This document shows positions 18,091-26,839 of a DNA stretch of 64,000 bases, in pieces. A program made the translations under genes and the position numbers. The DNA comes from Rhizobium sp. BG4 (GTDB taxonomy: Bacteria > Pseudomonadota > Alphaproteobacteria > Rhizobiales > Rhizobiaceae): the NCBI RefSeq assembly GCF_016864575.1, contig NZ_CP044125.1, forward strand, positions 3,516,001-3,580,000, in the 5' to 3' direction. Position 1 is the stretch's first letter; each line of letters starts with the position of its first letter. Under the pieces are notes generated by a model. It saw only the letters and a list, made by a program, of their open reading frames with translations, did not search any database and was not told the origin of the DNA.

Positions 18091-18642
18091 TTGGCTAAAA
18101 TCTGTACGCCTGACGAGGTGCTGCGCTTCTGGCTGGAAGAATGTGGCCGTGACATGTGGTTCCGGTCGTCGCTGGCGCTGGACGAGCAGATCATGGCGCG
18201 GTTTCGCGACACGCATCTGACGCTTGCCGGCGGCGGCGTCGAGACGTGGCGGGCGACGCCCGAGCAGCGTCTGGCCGCGATCATCGTCCTCGACCAGTTT
18301 CCCCGCAATATCTACCGCGCCACGCCGCTTGCCTTCGCGACCGATGCGCTGGCACTGCGGGAGGCGAAGCTCGCGATCGAGGCGGGCGCGGACAAGGCGA
18401 TTGCGGCGGCGCATCGCTGCTTTTTCTACATGCCATTCGAGCATTCAGAAGTGCTGGCCGAGCAGGATCGCTCGGTGGCGCTGTTCGAAGAGCTGGGTGA
18501 CGCCGAATATGCCGATTACGCGCGGCGTCACCGCGAGGTGATCGTCAAGTACGGGCGCTTTCCGCATCGCAATGCGATCGTCGGGCGCAGTTCGAGCGAG
18601 GCGGAGCTCGCCTATCTCGCGCAGCCCGGCTCCGGCTTCTGA
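18091..18642 (+). CDS. DUF924 family protein
   Basis: 183 aa. TTG start at 18091, preceded by GGGGAGGGA at 18079-18087. The fold is all-helical and TPR-like. Diagnostic segments are VLRFWLEECGRDMWFR at the N-terminus, IIVLDQFPRNIYR, FFYMPFEHSE, and RHREVIVKYGRFPHRNAIVGR. The function of the family is unknown. It begins 30 bp after the kinase gene on the same strand. Confidence 0.85.
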   Translation: MAKICTPDEVLRFWLEECGRDMWFRSSLALDEQIMARFRDTHLTLAGGGVETWRATPEQRLAAIIVLDQFPRNIYRATPLAFATDALALREAKLAIEAGADKAIAAAHRCFFYMPFEHSEVLAEQDRSVALFEELGDAEYADYARRHREVIVKYGRFPHRNAIVGRSSSEAELAYLAQPGSGF

Positions 18643-18728
18643 CCGGGCATTTTCACATCCGCCTTTCTGTCGCCTTTCTTTGCGATAAGAAGCGGCCTCA
18701 TTGATTGATAGAATCCTGCGGGGATATT

Positions 18729-21350
18729 TTGCGGCCCATTCATTTCCTGCTCCGAAGCCTCGTTCTGGTGATGCTGACGATTGCGACGCTGGCACAATCC
18801 GCCGGTGTGCCGATGGCGCAGGTCGCCCAGCCGGCCGCACCGGCGCCCGCCGCGCAACCGGCGCCAGCACCGGCAGCCCCGCCTGCAGCCGCTCCTCCCC
18901 CAGCGGCCGCGGCTCCCGCAGCCGCTGCGCCGCAGGCTGACGCTCCGCTTGCCAATAGCGGGCTCGAACAGGCTCTGAAGGATATCGAGGGCGCCAAGAA
19001 GAAGCTTGCCGCCTATCAGGAAAGCGCCAAGACCAATGCCGGCGATGACGACGCGCTGGTGACGCTTGCCGGTCAGGTGGACGAACTCGGCCGCGGTGTG
19101 ATCGCTACATCGGTCGGTCTTCGCCCGCGTTTCGATCAGATCAAGAACCGCCTGGCCGAGATCGGCGAGCCGCCGAAGGACGGGCAGCCGCCGGAAGCCG
19201 AGATCGTCACCAACGAGCGCAATGCGCTGACGGCAGAGCGGTCGCAGATCAACGCGGTGACTGGCGATGCCGAAAACCTCTCGATGGCGATCAACAAGCT
19301 GACCAATCAGGTCGCCGAGACCCGCCGCCGCCTGTTTGCCGCAACGCTGCTGCGCCGGACCGATGTTTCGATGTCGGTGCTCGACGATGCCGGGAGTTCG
19401 TTCCTGGTCGAAGTCGGGAAGTTCAATGACGCGCTGACGAGCTGGCTGGTCTTCGTCTGGAAGTTCAAGAGCCTGCCGATGTTTACGGCGCTGTTCCTGT
19501 CGCTGGCGACCGCGCTCATCCTGCTTTCCGGCGGCTACCGGATTTTCGGCCGGTATCTGAGGCGCGACGACAGCATCGAGCAGCCGAGCTATATCAGCCG
19601 CTTGTCGATCGCCTTCTGGGCCACCGTCATCCGCACCTCGTCGCTTGTCGTGCTGCTCGTCACCTCCTATTTCTTCCTCGACAGTTTCAATGTGCTGCGG
19701 CCCGACATCGCGCCTGTTGTCGCGGCGCTGTTTGCGGCGATCGGGCTCATCTATTTCGTGCGGCGCTTCACCAATGCCGTCTTTGCGCCGGGTGAGCCGC
19801 ACTGGCGCCTGGTGCGCCTCTCCAATCGCGGCGCGCAGTCGATCGGCGCCTGCCTGCTGGCAATGGCGATCGTCAACGCGCTCGACTATTTCTTCGGCAG
19901 CATCGGCGAGGCGATGGGATCGCCGCTGGTGCTGACTGTGGTTCGCAGCCTGATTGCGTCGATGATTATCGGCCTGATCCTGATTGCCGCCTCCTTCGGC
20001 CGCCCGATGCTGGCCCGCAGCGGCGATCCGGATGCGCCCGGCCGTCATTGGCCGCGCGGCATGGCGATCATCCTTCGGGTGCTCGGTGCCGGCCTGATCA
20101 TCACGGCGCTGACGGGCTATGTCGGTCTGGCGCGTTTCGTCGCCACACAGCTGATCATCACCGGCGCCATCGTCGTCACCACCTATATCGGCCTCCTGTC
20201 GGGCAAGGCGATCTCGAAGACCGAGACCTTTGGCGAGACCTTCATCGGCCGCTTCCTGATGCAGCGTTTCAAGCTTGGTCCCGTTGCTGTCGACCAGGCG
20301 GGGCTTGCCGTTGGTCTGGCGATCTACGCCGTGGCGCTGATGACCGGCATTCCGCTGGTGCTGCTGCTCTGGGGCTTCCACATCCAGGATCTGCAGCAGA
20401 TCGCCTACCGGCTGTTCACCGAGGTTCGTCTTGGCGGCATCAGCATCTCGCTGGTCGGCATCTTCACCGGCATCCTGCTCTTTGCCGGCGGCTATCTGGT
20501 GACGCGCTGGATCCAGCGCTGGCTCGACGGCAATGTCATGGCGCGCAGCCACGTTGATCTCGGCGTGCGCAACTCGGTCAAGACAGGCATCGGCTATCTC
20601 GGCGTCGGCGTTGCCGCCATCATCGGTGTTTCGGCAGCTGGTATCGACCTGTCGAGCTTCGCGCTCGTCGCCTCGGCTCTGTCGGTCGGTATCGGTTTTG
20701 GCCTGCAGAATATCGTTTCGAATTTCGTCTCGGGCCTGATCCTGCTGGTCGAGCGTCCGTTCAAGGTCGGCGACCACGTCGTATCGGGAACGGCCGAAGG
20801 TATCGTCACCCGCATCTCGGTGCGCGCGACCGAGATCGAGACCTTCCGCAAGCAGTCGATCATCGTGCCGAACTCGGAGCTGATCAACGCGGCGGTCGGC
20901 AACTGGACGCATCGCAACAAGGTCGGCCGTTCGGAGATTCCGGTATCCGTCAGCTACGATGCCGATCCGCAGAAGGTGATGGATATCCTGCTTGAGCTCG
21001 TCAACGCCGTGCCGCAGGTGCTGCGCAATCCCGAGCCGCATGTCGAGTTCCTGCGCTTCGGAACCTATTCGCTGGATTTCGAGCTGCGCTTCATGCTCGC
21101 CGACATGGGTGACGGGTTGAAAGTGCGCAACGGGCTGCGCATCGCCATCCTTCGCCGCTTCCGCGAGGAGGGGATCGAGATCCCGCTGCCGCAGAGCGAC
21201 ATCACCTATCATCGCGACAATGCGACGCCGCCGCTCATCCAGGCGAAGGACGAGCCGGAAGAAAATCCTAAGGATAACGAGACAAAGGAAGAGGGCGGCC
21301 AGGTACGCCAGTTGCGCGGCAAGACAGCCGATGGCAAGCTCAAGGGCTAA
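18729..21350 (+). CDS. Large MscS-type mechanosensitive channel with DUF3772 N-terminal domain
   Basis: About 873 aa from TTG 18729, with GGGGAT upstream; the frame is open to TTG 18705. A signal peptide (MRPIHFLLRSLVLVMLTIAT) is followed by an Ala/Pro-rich linker of about 45 residues and a periplasmic coiled-coil region of DUF3772 type. Then come about ten membrane helices, the pore helix (VASALSVGIGFGLQNIVSNF) and the MscS beta domain (ERPFKVGDHVV). The C-terminus is charged (ENPKDNETKEEGG). The family releases solutes on hypo-osmotic shock. There is no ATG near the plausible start. Confidence 0.85.
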   Translation: MRPIHFLLRSLVLVMLTIATLAQSAGVPMAQVAQPAAPAPAAQPAPAPAAPPAAAPPPAAAAPAAAAPQADAPLANSGLEQALKDIEGAKKKLAAYQESAKTNAGDDDALVTLAGQVDELGRGVIATSVGLRPRFDQIKNRLAEIGEPPKDGQPPEAEIVTNERNALTAERSQINAVTGDAENLSMAINKLTNQVAETRRRLFAATLLRRTDVSMSVLDDAGSSFLVEVGKFNDALTSWLVFVWKFKSLPMFTALFLSLATALILLSGGYRIFGRYLRRDDSIEQPSYISRLSIAFWATVIRTSSLVVLLVTSYFFLDSFNVLRPDIAPVVAALFAAIGLIYFVRRFTNAVFAPGEPHWRLVRLSNRGAQSIGACLLAMAIVNALDYFFGSIGEAMGSPLVLTVVRSLIASMIIGLILIAASFGRPMLARSGDPDAPGRHWPRGMAIILRVLGAGLIITALTGYVGLARFVATQLIITGAIVVTTYIGLLSGKAISKTETFGETFIGRFLMQRFKLGPVAVDQAGLAVGLAIYAVALMTGIPLVLLLWGFHIQDLQQIAYRLFTEVRLGGISISLVGIFTGILLFAGGYLVTRWIQRWLDGNVMARSHVDLGVRNSVKTGIGYLGVGVAAIIGVSAAGIDLSSFALVASALSVGIGFGLQNIVSNFVSGLILLVERPFKVGDHVVSGTAEGIVTRISVRATEIETFRKQSIIVPNSELINAAVGNWTHRNKVGRSEIPVSVSYDADPQKVMDILLELVNAVPQVLRNPEPHVEFLRFGTYSLDFELRFMLADMGDGLKVRNGLRIAILRRFREEGIEIPLPQSDITYHRDNATPPLIQAKDEPEENPKDNETKEEGGQVRQLRGKTADGKLKG

Positions 21351-21473
21351 GGGGCCTTATTCAGCGGCCGTTCACGGGCGGCCGGCTATAAGGTTCGGGT
21401 AATCGGGTTTTCGCTGCTGGGGGCAGCAGCGCCGATATGCTCCTGGGGAGGGCGCGTCAACGCGCCGTTACGA

Positions 21474-21737
21474 ATGGCAAGACTTGCCGCCGGATTGCTT
21501 CTTTCCCTCTTCGCCGCCTGGGGCGCATCAGCGGCGACCATCACCAATACAGACCCAGCCGCGGTCGTCCTCGTGATCACCGAGGGCGGCAACAAGGTGG
21601 AGATCGTCGTCGATAGCGGTGCTTCCGAAAACCTCTGCGCATCCGGCTGTTTCATGACGACGCCCGACGGCGATCGCATCGGCCTCGATGGCGGCGAGAC
21701 GATCGAGATCGTCAAGGGTTCGGCAGTCATCAAGTAA
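21474..21737 (+). CDS. Small exported protein of unknown function
   Basis: 87 aa. The signal peptide MARLAAGLLLSLFAAWGASA is followed by a beta-rich mature part of about 67 aa, with two cysteines close together (ENLCASGCFMTT). The hydrophobic ends of strands (VVLVITEGG, IEIVKGSAVIK) suggest a small beta fold. No family is recognised. It lies about 120 bp after the MscS gene and has its own GGAGGG-like sequence upstream. Confidence 0.6.
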   Translation: MARLAAGLLLSLFAAWGASAATITNTDPAAVVLVITEGGNKVEIVVDSGASENLCASGCFMTTPDGDRIGLDGGETIEIVKGSAVIK

Positions 21738-21951
21738 AGCGCTTGCGCCCGGAACGGGGTTGTAGCCGCTGACGGCCTGCGCAGCCCTTGCGGGCGCTTG
21801 CGCATAATCTTTTAAGCATAAGCAAAAGAAGGTATCGGGCGGGCGCTGCAAGAACTTCCGGGCGGTTTTCCGGGGCGTTCGATTAATAATTATTCAAATG
21901 AATTGATATATCTGTCCCATCGAGGGGCACATTTTCATTCAAAGGTTTGCT

Positions 21952-22782
21952 ATGTCGTTTTTAGGTATTTCGGGAATGCAATATTCCGGCGAAATGTTTG
22001 CGGGTGCGCGTATTATTCTTGCCGAGGATTCCAACGTCTTCACGTCGATGGTCAGTAAGCGGCTGAAGGAGTTGTTCGACATCACGGTCGAAGTATGCCG
22101 TGACTTCGAGGAGCTGCAGCTCGCCTACGACAAGTCGTCCGATCCGATCACGTTGGCGATCTCCAACATCAACCTGCCGGGCGCCGAAAAGGGTGAGGCA
22201 CTGGAATATCTGGTCGATCTCAGCATTCCGACCATCGTCTTCACCGGCACGTTCAACGAGACCCTGCGTGACGAGCTGATGGCCAAGGACATCGTCGACT
22301 ATATCCTCAAGGACAATGTCTTCGCCGTCGATCTCCTGTCGGAATCGATCTGCCGCTTCCTCACCAACAAGCGCCATCACGTACTGATCGTCGATGACAG
22401 CGCGACGGCCCGCGCGCTACTCTCCAGCCGCCTGAAGCGCTATAATTTCCGCGTCAGCGTTGCCGAAAGCGGCGCCAAGGCGCTCGAAATCCTCAAGGCC
22501 AATCGCGACATCGGCCTGATGGTCACCGACTACAACATGCCCGATATCGACGGCTTCGAGCTGACACGCCGGATCCGCGCCAATATCGGCTCGCATGAAC
22601 TGCGCATCATCGGCGTTTCCTCGTCTTCGAACCGGCTGCTTTCTGCCCGCTTCCTGAAGGCCGGCGGGAACGATTTCATGCTGCGCCCGTTCATCGACGA
22701 GGAGTTCTATTGCCGCGTCAATCAGAACCTCGACACTTTGCTGCAGATCAAGACGATGAAGCGAGAGCGAGCGGTTGCATAG
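21952..22782 (+). CDS. Tandem receiver protein (REC-REC) with a non-canonical first receiver
   Basis: 276 aa with no output domain. The second receiver (about residues 143-265) is canonical: LIVDDS and phospho-Asp 193 in VTDYNMPD. The first receiver (about 20-135) has the acidic pair (LAEDS), but the phosphoacceptor position is Asn72 in ISNINLPG. It is colinear without gaps with the REC-REC part of the downstream GGDEF protein, where the same position is Asp72, so the two are duplicates. A direct adaptor or phosphate-sink role next to the cyclase is inferred. Confidence 0.85.
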   Translation: MSFLGISGMQYSGEMFAGARIILAEDSNVFTSMVSKRLKELFDITVEVCRDFEELQLAYDKSSDPITLAISNINLPGAEKGEALEYLVDLSIPTIVFTGTFNETLRDELMAKDIVDYILKDNVFAVDLLSESICRFLTNKRHHVLIVDDSATARALLSSRLKRYNFRVSVAESGAKALEILKANRDIGLMVTDYNMPDIDGFELTRRIRANIGSHELRIIGVSSSSNRLLSARFLKAGGNDFMLRPFIDEEFYCRVNQNLDTLLQIKTMKRERAVA

Positions 22783-22810
22783 TTCGACAATCTTCCATGA
22801 CGGATTGTGG

Positions 22811-22836
22811 AGGGCCCCCGGATGAACGAGGGCCCT
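22811..22836 (+). terminator. Hairpin between the paired receiver genes
   Basis: AGGGCCC (22811-22817) pairs with GGGCCCT (22830-22836). The following sequence is only modestly T-rich (GCTTCCGTTGTT), so termination may be partial. Confidence 0.5.
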
Positions 22837-22991
22837 GCTTCCGTTGTTAAGAGAAGTCGAATTTTTGCAATTTCAGGTTATTTTAGAGCCCGCTTGGCTC
22901 TTCACCCAATTGGGTGTGTCCGCTATCGTCCGAGCCGTTGTGGAAAGAGTCGATTCGACTCTCTCTTGCAGCACGGGGAGTAGGGGACTGA

Positions 22992-24323
22992 ATGGCTTTC
23001 CAGGCGGATTTCAATCGGGACAGTTCCGCGCCGCGTTTCGGCGGCCATAAGATACTGCTGGTTGAAGATTCCCGCATGTTTTCCGCCGTTTTGTGCCATC
23101 GCTTCCAGACGGAGCTCGGCCTGAACGTCAAAGCCTGTCCTTCGCTCAAGGCGCTGAAGGAGGCGCTGGCCCAGGATTCGCACGGCTACACAATGGCCGT
23201 CGTCGATCTCAATCTGCCGGATGCGCCCTATGGCGAGGCGCTGGACTGCGCGATCGAGCGCAAGATTCCGGCAATCGTCTTTACCGCGACATTCGACCTC
23301 GAGACGCGCAACAGGATCATGGAGCGCAATGTCATCGACTATGTGCTCAAGGACAATGAATTCGCGCTCGACAATCTGGTCTCGACCGTCCGCCGGGCGA
23401 TCACCAATCGCAAGACGCGGGTGCTTGTCGTCGATGACGTCGCTTCGGCGCGTCAAGTGCTGGTCGATCTCCTGACGGCGCAGCAATATATGGTGGTCGA
23501 GGCCAATTCCGGCCTCGAAGCGCTGGCGGCGCTGGAGGCCTATAGCGACATCGAGCTGGTGGTCACCGATCATCACATGCCCGACATGAGTGGCTATGAG
23601 CTGACGCGGCGCATCCGTCACCGTTTCGGTTCCGACAAGATCCGGGTGATCGGTGTGTCCTCGTCCAACGACAGGATGCTTTCGGCGAGTTTCCTGAAGG
23701 CCGGGGCGAGCGATTTCGTCTACCGGCCCTTCGTTGCCGAGGAGCTGCAGTGCCGTATCGCCAACAATGTCGAGACGCTGACGCAGATGAAGCAGCTGCG
23801 CGCTGCTGCCGCCTGCGATTATCTGACAGGTCTCTATAACCGGCGCTATTTCTACGATTACGGCCCGAAGGTCGTGAACGAATGTCTGCGCCAGAAGTCG
23901 GCGAGCTCGGTCGCCATTCTCGACATCGACCATTTCAAGCGGCTGAACGACACCTATGGTCACGAGATCGGCGACAAGGTGCTGATCGCGGTCGCCGCGC
24001 GGCTGGCGACGATCTTCGAGGGCAGCGACAATCTTCTGTCGCGCCTCGGCGGCGAGGAATTCGCCATTCTCTTCCCGATGATGGATTCGCAGGCGGCGAC
24101 GAAGCTTTGCGACGAGGTGCGCTCGGATCTGTCGCGGCTCAAGGTTTCGGCCGACGACGAGGAGCTGTCGGTGACCGTTTCGATCGGTGTCGCCGAAATT
24201 GCCGGTTACGAAACCTTCGAAAACTATCTGAACGCTGCCGACCAGTTCCTCTACATGGCCAAGCACAAGGGCCGGAACACGGTCTATTCGGATGCCCGCA
24301 TGACGGAAGAAGCGGCGCAATAG
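22992..24323 (+). CDS. Diguanylate cyclase response regulator (REC-REC-GGDEF)
   Basis: 443 aa. Two receivers carry Asp72 (VVDLNLPD) and Asp193 (VTDHHMPD), followed by a GGDEF domain with the catalytic motif RLGGEEFAIL (GGEEF about 353-357) and the substrate-binding ILDIDHFKRLND. The inhibitory-site position that is normally RxxD reads EGSD, so product inhibition through a standard I-site is doubtful. It makes c-di-GMP from GTP. The PleD-like architecture and the ungapped similarity to the REC-REC protein upstream suggest a local duplication and joint function. Confidence 0.92.
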   Translation: MAFQADFNRDSSAPRFGGHKILLVEDSRMFSAVLCHRFQTELGLNVKACPSLKALKEALAQDSHGYTMAVVDLNLPDAPYGEALDCAIERKIPAIVFTATFDLETRNRIMERNVIDYVLKDNEFALDNLVSTVRRAITNRKTRVLVVDDVASARQVLVDLLTAQQYMVVEANSGLEALAALEAYSDIELVVTDHHMPDMSGYELTRRIRHRFGSDKIRVIGVSSSNDRMLSASFLKAGASDFVYRPFVAEELQCRIANNVETLTQMKQLRAAAACDYLTGLYNRRYFYDYGPKVVNECLRQKSASSVAILDIDHFKRLNDTYGHEIGDKVLIAVAARLATIFEGSDNLLSRLGGEEFAILFPMMDSQAATKLCDEVRSDLSRLKVSADDEELSVTVSIGVAEIAGYETFENYLNAADQFLYMAKHKGRNTVYSDARMTEEAAQ

Positions 24324-24354
24324 GCGCCGCTCCGAATTTTCAATCCCGCTATGT

Positions 24355-25374
24355 TCAGGCTGCCAGCGCCTGGCGCGCCGTTGCCATGGTCATCTTGCGT
24401 TCGGCACGCTCCTGCTGGGGCGACCGGTTGTAGAGTTCGCGATAACACTTGGAGAAGTGCGAGGCGGAGACGAAGCCACAGGCGACGGCCACTTCGACGA
24501 CAGGCATCGACGACTGCACCAGGAGATGGCGGGCGCGGTCGAGGCGGATTTCGAGATAGTAGCGGGCAGGCGAACGGCCCATTTCCTGGCGGAACAGGCG
24601 CTCGATCTGGCGGCGCGACAGGCCGGCACCATCGGCGATCTCCAGCAGCGAAAGCGGCTCGGCGAGATTGCCTTCCATTAGCTCGATGATGGAGAGAACC
24701 TTTGCGTTCTGGACGCCGAGGCGGGCGCGCAACGGCAGGCGCTGGCGGTCGTGCGGGCTGCGGACGCGGTCCGTCAGGTGCTGCTCGCAGATGCGGTTGA
24801 CGAGGCTTTCGCCGAAATCCTGGCCGACGAGGTTCAGCATCATGTCGAGCGAGGCGGTGCCGCCGGCGCAGGTATAGAGATTGCTGTCCACTTCATAGAG
24901 ATCGGCATAGACCTCGGCCTGCGGGAAGGCTTCGGAGAAGCCCGGCAGGTTTTCCCAGTGGATCGCGCAACGCTTGCCGTTCAAGAGCCCGGCCTGAGCA
25001 AGCAGATGCGCGCCCGTACAGAGACTGCCGACGGCGACGCCGCGGTTATAGCTTTCGCGCAGCCAGGCGTTGACGGACTTGTTGTTGAAGTCCTCGACAT
25101 CGATGCCGGAACAGACGAGCACCATGCTCGGGCGGTTCTCGCCGCCGAGATGGCGGCGCTCCTCGGCGAGCGACGAATTCGCCTCAACGCCGATGCCGCA
25201 GGAAGAATAGACCTTGTTGCCGTCAACCGAGGTGAGGCGCCAGGTGTAAGCCTGATAGCCGAGCATACGGTTGGCGATGCGCAGTGTGTCGATCGCCGCC
25301 GAGAACGGCAGCATGGTGAACTGGGGAACCATAAAGAAGACGAGAGAGCGCTTCTTGGTCAGCATCTTGTTCAT
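24355..25374 (-). CDS. GlxA-type transcriptional regulator (DJ-1/PfpI domain + AraC HTH)
   Basis: 339 aa. An N-terminal class I glutamine-amidotransferase-like domain (LVCSGIDVEDF, the GSLCTGAHLLAQAGLL nucleophile-elbow region) is followed by an AraC/XylS double HTH (LSLLEIADGAGLSRRQIERLFRQ and VVEVAVACGFVSASHFSKCYR). GbdR, ArgR-like and CdhR proteins with this layout control catabolism of betaine, carnitine or arginine; the ligand is unknown here. A single gene on the minus strand. Confidence 0.88.
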   Translation of the reverse strand: MNKMLTKKRSLVFFMVPQFTMLPFSAAIDTLRIANRMLGYQAYTWRLTSVDGNKVYSSCGIGVEANSSLAEERRHLGGENRPSMVLVCSGIDVEDFNNKSVNAWLRESYNRGVAVGSLCTGAHLLAQAGLLNGKRCAIHWENLPGFSEAFPQAEVYADLYEVDSNLYTCAGGTASLDMMLNLVGQDFGESLVNRICEQHLTDRVRSPHDRQRLPLRARLGVQNAKVLSIIELMEGNLAEPLSLLEIADGAGLSRRQIERLFRQEMGRSPARYYLEIRLDRARHLLVQSSMPVVEVAVACGFVSASHFSKCYRELYNRSPQQERAERKMTMATARQALAA

Positions 25375-25609
25375 TGAGCAAAATCCATGCTGGAGGGCGA
25401 TGCATATTGGTTGCCTGAAATGCGTCGCCTAGATGTTCCAAAAGCGACATTCGCATGGAAATATGCGGCTAGTAAGAGCAATTTTGCGACATTGTCGGAA
25501 AGGGCTTCCGTCAATTGCCCAAAGCGAGGGTCAAAAGTCGCGCGGTGAAACTGCTTTCAAATATATGCTTCTGAAATTCAAGATTAAATTTTGCCGCCCC
25601 GGAAACGAT

Positions 25610-25644
25610 GAGGGCGGCGCTGCCAGTGGCAGGACGCCGCCCTC
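25610..25644 (-). terminator. Long hairpin terminator of the DUF1127 gene
   Basis: GAGGGCGGCG (25610-25619) pairs with CGCCGCCCTC (25635-25644), with an inner CTGCC/GGCAG stem. Read on the minus strand, AAAATTTAAT-rich sequence follows. Confidence 0.65.
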
Positions 25645-25668
25645 ACGCTGGGAGGTATGTCGCATTCA

Positions 25669-25863
25669 TTACATAACCTTGCGTTCGTCCGCGGCTTCTG
25701 CCGACGGGTAACCCACGTCCTTGCGGATGTCGAACGGCATGGATTCGATTTCACGCGCTGCCTGCCACTGCTGCCAGGAGTGCGAAACCTTCTGAAGAAG
25801 GCTGCCTACGTCGAAATGCAGGCCGGATGAGCTCTTGCTATCCCGATAGGTGATGGTGGTCAT
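25669..25863 (-). CDS. Small DUF1127-like protein
   Basis: 64 aa from the ATG at 25863 (MTTITYRDSKSSSG). The C-terminal part has the DUF1127-like pattern SWQQWQAAREIESMPFDIRKDVGYP, shown here in fragments as WQQWQAAREIESMP and DIRKDVGYP. Such tiny alphaproteobacterial proteins often bind RNA or affect phosphate and stress responses; no role is proved for this one. It is the last backbone gene before the transposon end. Confidence 0.7.
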   Translation of the reverse strand: MTTITYRDSKSSSGLHFDVGSLLQKVSHSWQQWQAAREIESMPFDIRKDVGYPSAEAADERKVM

Positions 25864-25947
25864 TGTCCTCGTCCTTTGTTCGTCAGGCGTGTTGCGCCTG
25901 TTCCACATATTAGATCTTGCTATCCATCAATCAAACGAATTGATTTT

Positions 25948-26015
25948 ATGGATACCATCAGTTTTGTTGAAGCTCTTCGTCATCAGCTCACGCTCGGCTG
26001 CGGCGGCTGCGTAAG
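25948..26015 (+). other. Possible 5' stub of a gene interrupted by the transposon end
   Basis: An ATG at 25948 opens MDTISFVEALRHQLTLGCGG, then runs into the candidate transposon terminus at 26016. Beyond it the frame reads only transposon-end sequence (KNIVLWRKKFRYF...). An inverted repeat AATCAA-N5-TTGATT (25929-25945) sits just before the ATG, as is common in autoregulated promoters. The matching 3' part was not seen in the window. The stub is short, so this is tentative. Confidence 0.3.
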
Positions 26016-26088
26016 TGTTTGGGGAAAAAATATCGTACTCTGGCGGAAAAAATTTCGGTATTTTTCGGAAAAAATGTGGGGTCTAGAG
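26016..26088. repeat. Candidate transposon right end: TGT terminus with three 22-bp-spaced TnsB-type sites
   Basis: The end begins TGTTTGGGG at 26016. GGAAAAAAT then occurs at 26023, 26045 and 26067, exactly 22 bp apart each time, inside longer similar units (ATATCGTA/ATTTCGGTA). Tn7-family ends start with TGT and carry phased 22-bp TnsB sites. A possible 5-bp target duplication is GTAAG at 26011-26015; the partner copy was not found. Confidence 0.65.
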
Positions 26089-26545
26089 TCAACTAAATTT
26101 TCCAAAGCAAGCAAAATCAATGGTTTAGTTTTTTGGCGCTTTTCGGGGTCCAGTAGGGGGAAATGCGTTAGGCGGAGAATACCGCTCGGCGCGTCTTCTC
26201 CTCCGCAAAGAGATTTTGACGCCGGTGATTGTTGTTTCGCGGACCTCCAGCGGCTGTGGTGAGATATTTAGGTCGAGCGCGAAACGACGCGGCATCTATC
26301 CACAACCCAGCGAAGACAGATGCGCGGCCCGCGTCTGTCAGCATTGCGGAGCGGCTTCCCGCGCACTAGCCGCCCAGGCACGCTCTGATTAGTGATGGCG
26401 CGACTGTTGATACGAAAGCCATCCCCGCCGCTGCAGAATTAGTTATCGTGCTCCCCGGAGAGATATGGAAACGCCCCAAGATGTCTATGAAATCCGCACG
26501 CACTGCGACATCACTTCTCTTTGGTAGGTGACATCCTTGACACTA

Positions 26546-26700
26546 GGTAAGGAATTCTAAATCGAATTCTTTTGAATTTCCTTCCACACCTCTCAAGCGA
26601 GCACCAAGGAATTCTTTTGTCAAAAAGGAATTCAATATCGACGACCCGATTGAAGTTCCGCCGGATATAACTCGGCTTGAGCACCAAGGAAATTCGGAAG
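26546..26700. repeat. Cluster of AAGGAATTC-type repeats
   Basis: GAGCACCAAGGA occurs at 26599-26610 and again at 26679-26690, each followed by (A)ATTC. Further AAGGAATTC copies lie at about 26548 and 26626, and inverted GAATTTCC copies at about 26573 and 26774. The cluster lies in noncoding, relatively AT-rich DNA between the transposon end and the HARE-like gene. It could be additional TnsB or regulator sites, or the end of a second element. Confidence 0.5.
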
Positions 26701-26839
26701 GAAAATCATAGTCGCATTTCGCCGAAGCAATTGAAAAAAGGGCACTTTTATTCGTGTTGACGCAAAGCGTCACGAATTTCCGTCTAAGGGAGAATCTGGA
26801 GGAAAATCTTGATTTCCTTTGGGAATAATATCCGACTGT

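Noticed and set aside
18612..21212. 866-aa minus-strand ORF opposite the MscS channel
   Set aside because: Low-complexity D/R/Q/H-rich translation; the plus-strand frame has signal peptide, pore helix and MscS beta domain.
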